33,713 bases of DNA from Caldifarciminota bacterium (GTDB lineage: Bacteria > Hydrothermota > Tepidihabitantia > SM23-42): positions 463,082 to 496,794 of the forward strand of contig CP070686.1 in assembly GCA_020353055.1 (NCBI GenBank). Reading direction: 5' to 3'. Under the pieces are notes generated by a model. It did not search any database and was not told the DNA's origin. It saw nothing but the letters and a program-made list of their open reading frames with translations. The translations under genes and the position numbers were made by a program. Positions 8,536 through 16,525 of this stretch are shown piece by piece. Each line of letters begins with the position of its first letter. Within the stretch, counting starts at the first letter, position 1.

Positions 8536-8895
8536 CTAACGTTTTGAACGTTTCTTCTTCCGCGGTAATGACCGGGTATAACTGATAGATTTTCTAAGTA
8601 GTTCTGAAAAAATGTCTTTCTTCGTGTAGACACTCTTCGGCAACGCCACATATTCCTTCATCACCCTGCCCGGCCGCGGCTCAAAGCGTTTGGCATGCGG
8701 GAATTTTTTCAGCTTCTCGTCAATGTCGGTGGGCGCCAAACGAATGAATATGTCATCCCCGTACGCGCCGATGAACATATTGCCATTGATGAAGTACGAC
8801 GGGCAGCCGAACATTATGCGTGACTGACATTCAACGTTCTTGAGCCGTTCTTTGAGGAGGAGACTGATTTTCTCAGAGGGCTTTTTCCACTTCAT
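8536..8895 (-). CDS. TfoX/Sxy N-terminal domain protein
   Basis: The small basic protein (119-123 residues) matches the TfoX N-terminal domain in order: MKWKKPSEK at the start, RIMFGCPSYFINGNMFIGAYGDDIFIRL in the middle, then FEPRPGRVMKEYVALP. It ends in a lysine/arginine tail (PRKKKRSKR). The full-length family includes the competence regulator Sxy, but stand-alone N domains like this one are common and have no settled function. The ATG at 8895 is preferred; an in-frame GTG at 8907 would add four residues and neither has a strong ribosome site. A 9-bp direct repeat (TGAAGATTC at 8916 and 8928, 12 bp apart) lies just upstream. Confidence 0.85.
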   Translation of the reverse strand: MKWKKPSEKISLLLKERLKNVECQSRIMFGCPSYFINGNMFIGAYGDDIFIRLAPTDIDEKLKKFPHAKRFEPRPGRVMKEYVALPKSVYTKKDIFSELLRKSISYTRSLPRKKKRSKR

Positions 8896-8997
8896 AGTAT
8901 GCTTCACTTAGTGACTGAAGATTCTGTTGAAGATTCGTTATTCAGCCTAATGATAATGCTAACCAAATCAAGTCGTCACACCGATGCCGTGCGATCA

Positions 8998-9903
8998 TCA
9001 GAATTTGACCACAAAGTTGATATAGGGAATGAGTGGCCAAGCTATATCGGCGCCTACAAGCATTAGCATTGCTAGGTCGACACTCAACGTTTCTCCGAAG
9101 AATCGGACTCCGCCCGAGATCAGCGGCTCTTCGAGGCCCGGGAGGAGCCAGTTCTCACTGACAAGCGAGACGCGTTTTGTCATCCGGTACTGCCCTCCCA
9201 GCATGAGAAATGGTTTGTCCGCAAAGTCCCAGTCGACGAAGCCATAACCCAAGCCACCCGTAATGTTGTTATCAGCATTACCTAGAGTGCCAACTCCGTA
9301 CAGGATTCCCACCATGGGTTCGGCTTCGCCGGGTAGCCCGACCATCATAATGCCGGCTGCTAGGGAGGTGTTATTCATGTTGAATCCTACTTTGGGGGTG
9401 AAATAGAACAATTGATCGGGAATGGCTAATCCTGGCATGAGGGACATGCCACCGGCAATCGTGATGTTGTCAGTGACGCCAACGGCAACCATTGGGAAGA
9501 ACACCATGTAATCCGCAAAGTACCCAGAACCTGCCTTTAAGTTGCGCGCGGTCGGCGCAAAGAACAATCTTGTGTCATTAGGATTGGGGAACCAATAGGC
9601 GCCTTTCTTTATATAAGCTGCCGGTATTTCGATTATCTCCTTTATCTTCAGGGTCGCTATTTCAATCTCGCCTATGTCCGATTGAAAAACCACTACATTA
9701 TCCTTGATCTCTGTTATACGGCCGATGAAAGTTGAACCATCTGTCGTCTTTATCATCTGGACATGGAGTGAGTCAGGTACCCTCAGCGTGCCCTTAATGT
9801 GGGATGTTTCCAAGGCCTGTAGCGGCATCAGGTACAGGATAAGAATAGTGACAGCAACAGAAATCGCAATGCCCTGTACTGATAGCTTCTTCATATATAT
9901 CAT
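8998..9903 (-). CDS. Putative outer-membrane beta-barrel protein
   Basis: This 301-residue protein has an N-terminal signal/anchor segment (about residues 5-31). A short domain follows in which DGSTFIGRITEIKDNVVVFQ resembles an Sm-like beta fold. The remaining two thirds are rich in alternating Gly/aromatic strands (ITGGLGYGFVDWDFADKP, LMLGGQYRMTKRVSLVSE) and end in a terminal aromatic, INFVVKF, as is usual for outer-membrane barrels. No specific family or cargo is recognised. The ATG at 9903 is chosen because AGGAGG lies 6 nt upstream; the next Met, at 9894, is too far from it. The gene has its own near-perfect promoter. Confidence 0.7.
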   Translation of the reverse strand: MIYMKKLSVQGIAISVAVTILILYLMPLQALETSHIKGTLRVPDSLHVQMIKTTDGSTFIGRITEIKDNVVVFQSDIGEIEIATLKIKEIIEIPAAYIKKGAYWFPNPNDTRLFFAPTARNLKAGSGYFADYMVFFPMVAVGVTDNITIAGGMSLMPGLAIPDQLFYFTPKVGFNMNNTSLAAGIMMVGLPGEAEPMVGILYGVGTLGNADNNITGGLGYGFVDWDFADKPFLMLGGQYRMTKRVSLVSENWLLPGLEEPLISGGVRFFGETLSVDLAMLMLVGADIAWPLIPYINFVVKF

Positions 9904-9947
9904 ACCTACCTCCTGACTATACTAAGCGTACATGTTCGTGCTGGCGA

Positions 9948-9976
9948 ATTATAGGTGGCTGGATGACTCTTGTCAA
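9948..9976 (-). promoter_or_regulatory. Perfect consensus sigma-70 promoter for the barrel gene
   Basis: On the minus strand, TTGACA (9976-9971) and TATAAT (9953-9948) are separated by exactly 17 bp. The transcript should start near 9941, with a leader of about 38 nt containing AGGAGG. Confidence 0.88.
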
Positions 9977-10076
9977 GCGGTTGAAATGCGTGGTGAAAAG
10001 CGAAAGCGGTAACCTTCCCGAATTATATTTCCGGTAAGTCCTTATCTGGCAAGTATGTAACGCGTGAAGTCTTGTA

Positions 10077-10104
10077 TTGACCAGGCATGCATCATTGTTA
10101 TACT
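10077..10104 (+). promoter_or_regulatory. Sigma-70-type promoter for the VOC gene
   Basis: TTGACC (10077-10082) and TATACT (10099-10104) are 16 bp apart, 55 bp before the VOC start. The spacer contains GGCATG. Confidence 0.65.
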
Positions 10105-10158
10105 ATGATAACTAGTTGGTTGAACGCAGGAACAGTTGGCTATTGAAAGGGGGTTTCT

Positions 10159-10542
10159 ATGCCGAGGGTAGTACATTTTGAAATATATGCAGATGAACCC
10201 GAGAGGGCAATAAAGTTCTACAAAGGTGTTTTTGGCTGGAAAATCGAGAAATGGCAAGGGCCCATGGATTACTGGATGGTGTATACTGGTAATGACGGAC
10301 CCGGGATTGACGGCGCAATTACCAGGCGCGAACAGCCTTTGAGGGGCGGTGATGGATTCGTTGCTTTTGTCTGTACTGTCGGTGTGAAGCCGATCGATGA
10401 ATATATTGACAAAGTGAAAGCGGGCGGCGGGCAGATAGTTGTTCCCAAACGCCCGGTGCCGGGTGTTGGCTGGTTCGCCCAGTGCAATGATACCGAAGGC
10501 AACTGGTTCGGGCTGATGGAGGACGACCCGGGAGCGAAATAG
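10159..10542 (+). CDS. VOC-superfamily protein (glyoxalase/extradiol dioxygenase fold)
   Basis: The 127-residue protein is a single VOC unit made of two beta-alpha-beta-beta-beta modules. The first contains VVHFEIYADEPERAIKFYKG and FGWKIEKW. The second contains FVCTVGVKPIDEYIDKVKA, GGGQIVVPKRPVPGVGWFAQ and the end strand GNWFGLME. Candidate metal ligands are the His of VVHFEI and the Glu near the C-terminus. Members act as lyases, dioxygenases, resistance proteins or ligand binders, and this one cannot be assigned further. GAAAGGGGG precedes the ATG at a normal distance. Confidence 0.88.
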   Translation: MPRVVHFEIYADEPERAIKFYKGVFGWKIEKWQGPMDYWMVYTGNDGPGIDGAITRREQPLRGGDGFVAFVCTVGVKPIDEYIDKVKAGGGQIVVPKRPVPGVGWFAQCNDTEGNWFGLMEDDPGAK

Positions 10543-10620
10543 ATACTTGCTCGCCTCTGTTCATTGTATTGTGAGATTTGAGTCATTAATAGGCATTGAA
10601 ATGACAGGAAGGAGGTCAAT

Positions 10621-12273
10621 TTGAAATACCTTTGCGTTGCATTAATGATGATTTTATCCCTGGCTGCGAGTTTCGGGGGCAGCAAGACATTAGATGAATA
10701 TATCACAGAAGCCGAGGAATACAAGAATGCGGGTCAGTTCGATAAAGCAATATCCACGATGGAACAGGCGGTTACAGACTATCCGGAAGATAGTGACGCT
10801 TATTTGCATCTTGGTGTGATGCTCGGCGAAAAAGCGCAGAGAATACGCGATTATATGCAAATCTATGACTTTGTGGGACGGGCATTTATGATGTGGGATA
10901 AGGCCCTTTTACTGAATCCCAATAACTTCATAGCGAGATATTATCGCGGAGCCTGGGCGCTTAATATGCCCAAATTCGTGGGGCGATTGGAGAGTGGAAT
11001 AAATGATCTTGAGATTGTCACGCAGGCGTTAGAGCAATCACCTGATCCATCCTCAAAAGAGAGATTGTTGGAGGCCTACCAATATCTGGCTGGAGGTTAT
11101 CAGAAAAATGCCCAATACTCAAACGCAAGAAGTGTGCATGAAAAGATCATCAAGCTCGTACCAGAGACTGAATATGCGGAAGCAGCACGCCAAAACATTT
11201 CTAAGATCAAGCAATTTGAACGGTGGCAAGCCGAGCGTGCAAAGAGTAGGAAAAGCGACGATCCGAAAATTGTTGAACTGGAGGGAAAGGTTGCGAAAGA
11301 TCCAGAGAATTTCGGTCATCTCTTTGCCCTGGGAAGCGCTTATTATGAGACTGGAGATTATGAGCAGGCCGAGAAAATGCTGCGCCGGGCGATCGACGTT
11401 GATGGCTCCAGTAGGGAGGCATATAAGTTGCTGGCATCCACTCTGGGTGAAATCTCCGATGTTGGTTATGACCCGAGAATCTACATGGATACTGATTTTC
11501 GTACTGACCTTGCTTTCGAAACCATCGATATCTTGGATAAGGCAGTATCATTAGCACCCGATGATGTTGAACTGAGGTTGACGCGGGCAATATTGTCCAT
11601 ACAATTGCCATTCTTTGTGAACAGGATCGGTGAGGGTATTGAAGAGTTAGAGGCGATTATCGAAAGTGACGTACAGGATGAGATGAAGGCACAGGCTCTT
11701 TACTGGCTGGGTTACGCGCATCAGAAAATGGGAACGACATACTGGATAGAAGTGGTATCAAATTATTCGGCTACAAGCGCTGCAGGAGATGTGTTCAATA
11801 CGCTGCGTCCGCCGGTAAGGCACGTTGATCTGTCAAAATACGGTGCTCCCATTGTCTACATTGATTTCGAATTAGGTTATCGCGACGAACTAGCGCCTCA
11901 AACTGCAGTTTGGATCGAGGATGCTGAGGGGAAGTTCATAAAGACGGTTTATGTTTCCGGTTTCAGTGGCTATGCGAAAGAGCGGCAGGTTAACCTTCCG
12001 GTTTGGGCAAAGTCTTCTGAATTCGCAGGTGTCGATGCTGTGACCGGCGCGAGCATTGACCTGGGGCACCATGTTTACATTTGGGATCTGATTGATCATT
12101 TAGGGAAGAAAGTGAGTCGAGGCCAATACAAGGTCGTTGTTGAGGTTGCCTACTGGCCGAGTATGCAGTACCAGCGCGTAGAAGCACCGGTCGATATAAA
12201 TAAAAGTGAAATGCATAAGGTTGTTGAAGAAGGTAATCTTATTCCGTATCTGGAGGTGCGCTACCTGCCCTGA
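10621..12273 (+). CDS. Exported TPR protein with C-terminal DUF2271-like domain
   Basis: The 550-residue protein starts at TTG (10621) with GAAGGAGGTC directly upstream and a signal peptide (LCVALMMILSLAASFG). Helical TPR units follow: residues 23-60 (EEYKNAGQFDKAISTMEQAV), further units through about 200, a second set at 215-260 (YYETGDYEQAEKMLRRAI), and more to about 385. The last 150 residues match the DUF2271 pattern: TAVWIEDAEGKFIKTVYV, VDAVTGASIDLGHHVYIWDL and VSRGQYKVVVEVAYWP. DUF2271 proteins are periplasmic and often sit with respiratory or FMN-binding redox proteins; no such neighbour is seen here. A role in periplasmic protein assembly is possible but not shown. Confidence 0.8.
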   Translation: MKYLCVALMMILSLAASFGGSKTLDEYITEAEEYKNAGQFDKAISTMEQAVTDYPEDSDAYLHLGVMLGEKAQRIRDYMQIYDFVGRAFMMWDKALLLNPNNFIARYYRGAWALNMPKFVGRLESGINDLEIVTQALEQSPDPSSKERLLEAYQYLAGGYQKNAQYSNARSVHEKIIKLVPETEYAEAARQNISKIKQFERWQAERAKSRKSDDPKIVELEGKVAKDPENFGHLFALGSAYYETGDYEQAEKMLRRAIDVDGSSREAYKLLASTLGEISDVGYDPRIYMDTDFRTDLAFETIDILDKAVSLAPDDVELRLTRAILSIQLPFFVNRIGEGIEELEAIIESDVQDEMKAQALYWLGYAHQKMGTTYWIEVVSNYSATSAAGDVFNTLRPPVRHVDLSKYGAPIVYIDFELGYRDELAPQTAVWIEDAEGKFIKTVYVSGFSGYAKERQVNLPVWAKSSEFAGVDAVTGASIDLGHHVYIWDLIDHLGKKVSRGQYKVVVEVAYWPSMQYQRVEAPVDINKSEMHKVVEEGNLIPYLEVRYLP

Positions 12274-12290
12274 TTCATAGTGACTATGTT

Positions 12291-12968
12291 TTACAGTAGT
12301 TTCGCGAAAATCAAGATGTCGAGTAGAATGAGAAATAAGAACTGAATGACGAAATAGTGTATTATTACTGTGCCCTTAGTCCGTAATCCTGATTTACAGT
12401 AACTCAGGGTAACAAGAAACGCAACAATAAACCACGCGATGTAATTTTGCAGTGGCGCAACAGGCAGCGTCCACTGCCAGTAGTCGAGATTCACGGCCAC
12501 AATCTCAAGTGGTATGTCAAACACGGCCGTGAGTGATCCCGCCAGCAGTGCGCAGCACCAACAGTTGCCAGCAAGTATCCGGTTGCACAGTCGGCTGGCT
12601 ATCGTAATGGCCCCCAGAACGACGATCACCCAGTATAAGCCGATAACCAGGGGGACCTCAAGGAATTTAATGCCGAGAGTGCCACCGTAATGGTATTCAC
12701 CAAAAATGATGCCGCTGTGTACACCGAGCACTTCCACCGCGAAAGTGAAGATGAAGGTGCCGAGACACCACAACATGAATTTGATATCGATGCCCGTCGT
12801 CCTGAGCAGAGCTGCCGCACCTGAGATGAGAAGTACATAAGGTGTCAAAGCGAGCATATAAGGGAAGGTGATATCGACGGCGTGTCCGACAATGCCGGCA
12901 GCATAGACAGCGTACAATACGAAGAGTAAAACTTTGTCATTAAAAAAACGACGGATCCCTGGATTCAT
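12291..12968 (-). CDS. cruF: CruF-type carotenoid 1,2-hydratase (DUF422)
   Basis: This 225-residue polytopic membrane protein carries the CruF signature VEVLGVHSGIIFGEYHYGGT followed by KFLEVPLVIGLYWVIVV, and the later AVFDIPLEIVAVNLDYWQW. CruF adds water to the psi end of an open carotenoid end group, giving a tertiary 1'-hydroxyl. It is known from gamma-carotene-derived pathways and, in haloarchaea, from bacterioruberin synthesis. The start at 12968 overlaps the crtD stop by 4 nt (ATGA) with GGAG upstream, so the two are probably translationally coupled. It is the last gene of the operon and converges on the TPR gene with a 17-nt gap. The LAGNCWCCALL segment is unusually Cys-rich. Confidence 0.85.
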   Translation of the reverse strand: MNPGIRRFFNDKVLLFVLYAVYAAGIVGHAVDITFPYMLALTPYVLLISGAAALLRTTGIDIKFMLWCLGTFIFTFAVEVLGVHSGIIFGEYHYGGTLGIKFLEVPLVIGLYWVIVVLGAITIASRLCNRILAGNCWCCALLAGSLTAVFDIPLEIVAVNLDYWQWTLPVAPLQNYIAWFIVAFLVTLSYCKSGLRTKGTVIIHYFVIQFLFLILLDILIFAKLL

Positions 12969-14449
12969 TTTTCTCCTTTCATAACCAGATCTGCCGCAAT
13001 TCGACCCGAAAGCAGAGCGAGGGGCATGCCGCCGCCTGGATGGCACGTGCCACCACAAAAATACAGCCCGCGGTAGATCATGGACTTATTTTGCTGCCTC
13101 ATGAATGCGCCCGTGATACTGTTCGATGCCATGCCGTAGAGGCTGCCCTTGCTGCTACTGGTCTCCCTTTCAATGTCACGCGGTGTCATTACAGATTCAT
13201 ATACGATGAGTTTCTCGATATCGATACCCAGTGTCCTTTTGAGTTTCTCGGTGACGGTTTTTCTTACTCTTTGGGTTTCTGCTGACCAGTTCTGTCCGGC
13301 CATATACGGGGCATTTATCATGACAAACCAGTTCTCGTACCCGTTGGGCGCATCTGTTTGGACATACTTCGATGTTATATTTATATAGATTGTGGGGTCT
13401 TCAGGGCATTTTTTGTTTCTGAATATATCTCTGAATTCTTTTTGATAGTCGTTCGAGAAAAATACGTTGTGTACCTGCAGATCACCGGGATTGCCCTTTA
13501 TCCCCCAATAAAAAACAAGTGCTGAAGATGATGGCTCTTTATGCCTGTACATTCTGGCCATTGGCGAGTTGCGGTCCTCGAGTAGCACACCGTAGACATT
13601 CCTGACATCCGAATTTGCCACAACGACCTCATGGTCTACGATAGTATTGTCCATCTGGATCGCCTTTATCCGGTGTTTTTCGTGGATTATTCTGGTGACT
13701 TCTTGACCGAAGTGAAACCGTACGCCTTTTTTCTTGGCGATGTCGTACAGGGCCCGCGGGATTGAGTTAATGCCCTCATCAACATTGTATGCGCCGAAGT
13801 AAAACTCGACATAGGGTATGATCAAAAACGTTGCCGGCGCACGGTAGGGCGATGAACCATTATAGGTCGCATAGCGGTTGAATAATTGCACAACCCGGTG
13901 GTCGCTGAAATACATGCTGTTCATTTTATTGAGCGTTCTGGATACTCCAAGTTCGCCGAGATGTGTGAGGGCGGAAAGACTATTACTGCTCGGAGTACGG
14001 AAAGTGATGAGCGGACTGTTAAACAAGAAAATATCAGCTGCAAGTTCATATATTTCTTTGCAGCGTTCGAAGTAACTGTTTATACTTGATCGTTTATCTT
14101 TGGTCTTTGCCGCGAATTCTTCTGCGAGACGTTTCATGTCAGCGTAGGCATTGATAATCGTTCGGTCCGGGTATAAATACCGGCAATTTGTGTGAAGTCT
14201 TTCAAAATGGAGAAACCTGTCAGGGTGCGCGTCCAGTTCCTCAAAATGTTTCTTGAAGACGAACGGCATGGTTAACAGGGATGGTCCTTTGTCGAACCTG
14301 AATCCTGATGCGCGTAGGACGCTGGCTTTGCCGCCTGGTTCGGCATTCTTCTCATATACGTCGACCCGGTATCCCGCGTGCGCGAGATGTGCAGCCGCTG
14401 ACAGTCCGCCGATGCCAGCGCCGATTACGGCGACGCTCTTCTGCCCCAT
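12965..14449 (-). CDS. crtD: CrtD-like carotenoid 3,4-desaturase (CrtI superfamily)
   Basis: The 494-residue flavoprotein has an N-terminal FAD-binding motif (VAVIGAGIGGLSAAAHLAHA, then VYEKNAEPGGKAS). It also has the superfamily substrate region (FDKGPSLLTMPFVF) and the C-terminal FAD motif GLYFCGGTCHPGGGMPLALL. I call it CrtD rather than phytoene desaturase for two reasons: a second protein in the operon fits CrtI better, and CrtD plus CruF plus a lycopene cyclase is the known set for myxol/saproxanthin-type carotenoids. It would introduce the 3',4' double bond after CruF hydration. It overlaps the lycopene cyclase gene by 25 nt and cruF by 4 nt. The split between CrtI and CrtD among the two paralogues is inference. 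Confidence 0.78.
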   Translation of the reverse strand: MGQKSVAVIGAGIGGLSAAAHLAHAGYRVDVYEKNAEPGGKASVLRASGFRFDKGPSLLTMPFVFKKHFEELDAHPDRFLHFERLHTNCRYLYPDRTIINAYADMKRLAEEFAAKTKDKRSSINSYFERCKEIYELAADIFLFNSPLITFRTPSSNSLSALTHLGELGVSRTLNKMNSMYFSDHRVVQLFNRYATYNGSSPYRAPATFLIIPYVEFYFGAYNVDEGINSIPRALYDIAKKKGVRFHFGQEVTRIIHEKHRIKAIQMDNTIVDHEVVVANSDVRNVYGVLLEDRNSPMARMYRHKEPSSSALVFYWGIKGNPGDLQVHNVFFSNDYQKEFRDIFRNKKCPEDPTIYINITSKYVQTDAPNGYENWFVMINAPYMAGQNWSAETQRVRKTVTEKLKRTLGIDIEKLIVYESVMTPRDIERETSSSKGSLYGMASNSITGAFMRQQNKSMIYRGLYFCGGTCHPGGGMPLALLSGRIAADLVMKGEK

Positions 14450-15111
14450 TTATCCTCAGCAAAACGATAGAATATCAGGTAAAGTGAAAGTAGCGAAAAG
14501 TTGTAGAAAAAGTCTTCGACCGGAATGGAGGTTATTCTTAGTCCGATGATAGCACCTTCGGCGTACGTGACTACCGGAAGGGAGGTGAGAAAGTAATTGA
14601 AAACTGCAAAGAGTGCGGTACAGATTAGAATATATAGCCAGTAAAGATTTGATACAAATATCGTCTTGAAGCAGAACCGTGCGCTTACGAAGATGATTGC
14701 GGAAATTAATAGAACCGTAGCCGTATAGCTCCTGTTGATGAAAATAATAGCGCCCGTAAAAAATAGCAGTGCTAAAATTCCATAGATATGCTTATTGATG
14801 GAAAAAGCCGTTTCTTTTATGTAAGTGCGAAACGTCTCGTAAAGAAAAAGACAGCTGTAGGGTACGGTGATGAAAAAGAGTATTTCCTCAAACGGGAGTC
14901 CGAATATGTTGAAACCGTGCACGTATTCATTATTGAATGACCAGTCGCCGCGACCGCTGGCCACTGCATCCCATATCACGAACATACTGCCGACGATGAG
15001 GATGGAAAAGGCCAACGGCTTCAATTTCCGGTAGTAGTAAACCCTCGGTGCAAAGGTCAATGCTAGGGGTATTGCGATGATGACGACGTTAAGAATTAAA
15101 TACAATCTCAC
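14425..15111 (-). CDS. Lycopene cyclase, CrtYcd type (two fused cyclase domains)
   Basis: The 228-residue membrane protein contains two lycopene cyclase domains in tandem. The first has WDAVASGRGDWSFNNEYVHG and the PxEE motif LPFEEILFF; the second has the matching IPVEDFFYNFSLLSLYLIFY. About six to seven hydrophobic helices are visible. This fused form is known from archaea and Bacteroidetes and turns psi ends into beta rings, giving gamma- or beta-carotene. The GTG start at 15111 overlaps the upstream gene's TGA by 4 nt (GTGA). With CruF present, cyclisation of one end only is expected. Confidence 0.9.
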   Translation of the reverse strand: MRLYLILNVVIIAIPLALTFAPRVYYYRKLKPLAFSILIVGSMFVIWDAVASGRGDWSFNNEYVHGFNIFGLPFEEILFFITVPYSCLFLYETFRTYIKETAFSINKHIYGILALLFFTGAIIFINRSYTATVLLISAIIFVSARFCFKTIFVSNLYWLYILICTALFAVFNYFLTSLPVVTYAEGAIIGLRITSIPVEDFFYNFSLLSLYLIFYRFAEDKWGRRASP

Positions 15112-15674
15112 GGCTCATCTTTCAATTCTGTGTTGAGTTGTTCGAGCCGAGTCCGTTGTGCCGCATCCAATTGATCTGTCCCCAGTATATACTCGACCAT
15201 GTCTTTCTGTATATTTTCGTTGACGAAACTGTAATCGCGCTTTTCGAGCATTGTTATTACTTTCTGCAAATCCTCTGGCACCTTGCCGGCCATTCCGAAG
15301 ATACCCGGAATCTGGTGGAAAAAGGAAAACCGCAGGAAACGGCCTTCGAGCAGTTCGGGATCATTGTCTACGGCATGATTCATTTTGTCAACTGCTCGAG
15401 ACACGTAAACGAATTTACTGATTGGGTTTGAGGCATGACGCCCCTTGAGTCCTTCGAGGGCGGCGTAGTAGGCGAGGACCACCGGTGAATACTTATTGTA
15501 GTCACTCGAGAAATTGTCTTTGATAAACTTCATGTAATAAGCCGTAGTATCTTCGTCTTCAACTGCAACGTAGAAACCGATTCGGATCTTGTTCAGTATC
15601 TCGTCATTTACTATGGAGGAGTCTTTTTCGGCAAAAATTAAGGTGAGGATAGCAGGAAAAAGACAAAGGTACAT
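15108..15674 (-). CDS. Conserved-looking exported helical protein inside the carotenoid operon
   Basis: The 188-residue protein starts with a short signal peptide (MYLCLFPAILTLIFAEKD). The start at 15674 is set by GAGGGGGG 9 nt upstream; a longer reading from 15812 overlaps crtB and is rejected. The mature part is predicted helical and TPR-like, with PVVLAYYAALEGLKGRHASN, YVSRAVDKMNHAVDNDPELL and EGRFLRFSFFHQIPG. From memory, similar small proteins with a 'PLxxAYxAA...NPxxK...AVxxDPxNxEIRFLR' pattern occur in Bacteroidetes near carotenoid genes, but I cannot confirm this here. Its position between crtB and the cyclase, and its overlap with the cyclase start, suggest a periplasmic role in carotenoid production or handling. 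No enzyme motif is seen. Confidence 0.75.
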   Translation of the reverse strand: MYLCLFPAILTLIFAEKDSSIVNDEILNKIRIGFYVAVEDEDTTAYYMKFIKDNFSSDYNKYSPVVLAYYAALEGLKGRHASNPISKFVYVSRAVDKMNHAVDNDPELLEGRFLRFSFFHQIPGIFGMAGKVPEDLQKVITMLEKRDYSFVNENIQKDMVEYILGTDQLDAAQRTRLEQLNTELKDEP

Positions 15675-15697
15675 TTTTATGGTCCCCCCCTCTGTGG

Positions 15698-16525
15698 TCA
15701 ATGGTAGCGAAAGGTGCTGTACGCATAGCGTGACACAATGTATGATATTGATGGCTTGACTTTTTTCTCGTAGACGACCATGGGTTCCTTCCTGATCTTT
15801 TGGGCGGTCCATTTATACATATCAGAGGCAGTCTTTATGGGTATGAAGTATCGTTTTGGTATGTAAGGGAACCCCTGTTCAGCAATCCGCTGCCATGATT
15901 CGTAACGATCGATTTGCCCACGTATCCATGCAGCAAATTGTGTCTCGCGCTTGCTGATATGCTCATGTTCCAGGGATTCCAGTCCGTGTTTCGTCAGATC
16001 GCTCTGAGGCAGATACTGGCGTCCGAGGTCGAGGTCCTCGCGGATATCACGTATAAAATTAATGTATTGCATTGCCCTGCCGAGATACCGTGCGTACTCG
16101 TAAGACTCCTTCGGTAATTCCATGATGCGTGCCATCATCATTCCGATGACTTCAGCCGAGCCGTGCATGTAATTAATTGTTTCCTCGATCGTCTCATACC
16201 TATTCTCTTTCAGGTCCATCTCCATCGATTTCAAGAAGGCGTGTACCCATTCTTCATTGAATCTTCTTTTATTGAGTAATTGGACGAAGGAATCGATCAC
16301 TACGTCACCGCTAGTATTGCCCTTAAGCGCGGTCCGATAATCATCCCAGAACCTGTAGAAATCTTCTTTCTGCTGCGGCATGATGTCGACAAAATTATCT
16401 GCTTTGCGTACGAATGCGTACAGTACAAAAACGTCACCGCGTACATCCATGGGAAAGAAGAGAGAGCTGTAAAAATATGTCTTGCTGCCTTCTTTAAAAA
16501 TCGAGTAGAGTGTTCTGTTAACCAT
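15698..16525 (-). CDS. crtB: Phytoene synthase (squalene/phytoene synthase family)
   Basis: The 275-residue protein has the expected family features. These are the N-terminal SKTYFYSSLFFP, the first Asp-rich motif in YAFVRKADNFVD, and the second in QYINFIRDIREDLDLGRQYL. Between them lies the segment MHGSAEVIGMMMARI, typical of phytoene rather than squalene synthases. It condenses two geranylgeranyl-PP into phytoene at the membrane surface, the first committed step. No geranylgeranyl-PP synthase gene is in the window. The start overlaps the crtI stop by 8 nt. Confidence 0.93.
   Translation of the reverse strand: MVNRTLYSIFKEGSKTYFYSSLFFPMDVRGDVFVLYAFVRKADNFVDIMPQQKEDFYRFWDDYRTALKGNTSGDVVIDSFVQLLNKRRFNEEWVHAFLKSMEMDLKENRYETIEETINYMHGSAEVIGMMMARIMELPKESYEYARYLGRAMQYINFIRDIREDLDLGRQYLPQSDLTKHGLESLEHEHISKRETQFAAWIRGQIDRYESWQRIAEQGFPYIPKRYFIPIKTASDMYKWTAQKIRKEPMVVYEKKVKPSISYIVSRYAYSTFRYH

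Noticed and set aside
15675-15812. N-terminal extension of the unknown carotenoid-operon protein
   Set aside because: The extension overlaps crtB in another frame and precedes a clear ribosome site and signal peptide at 15674.
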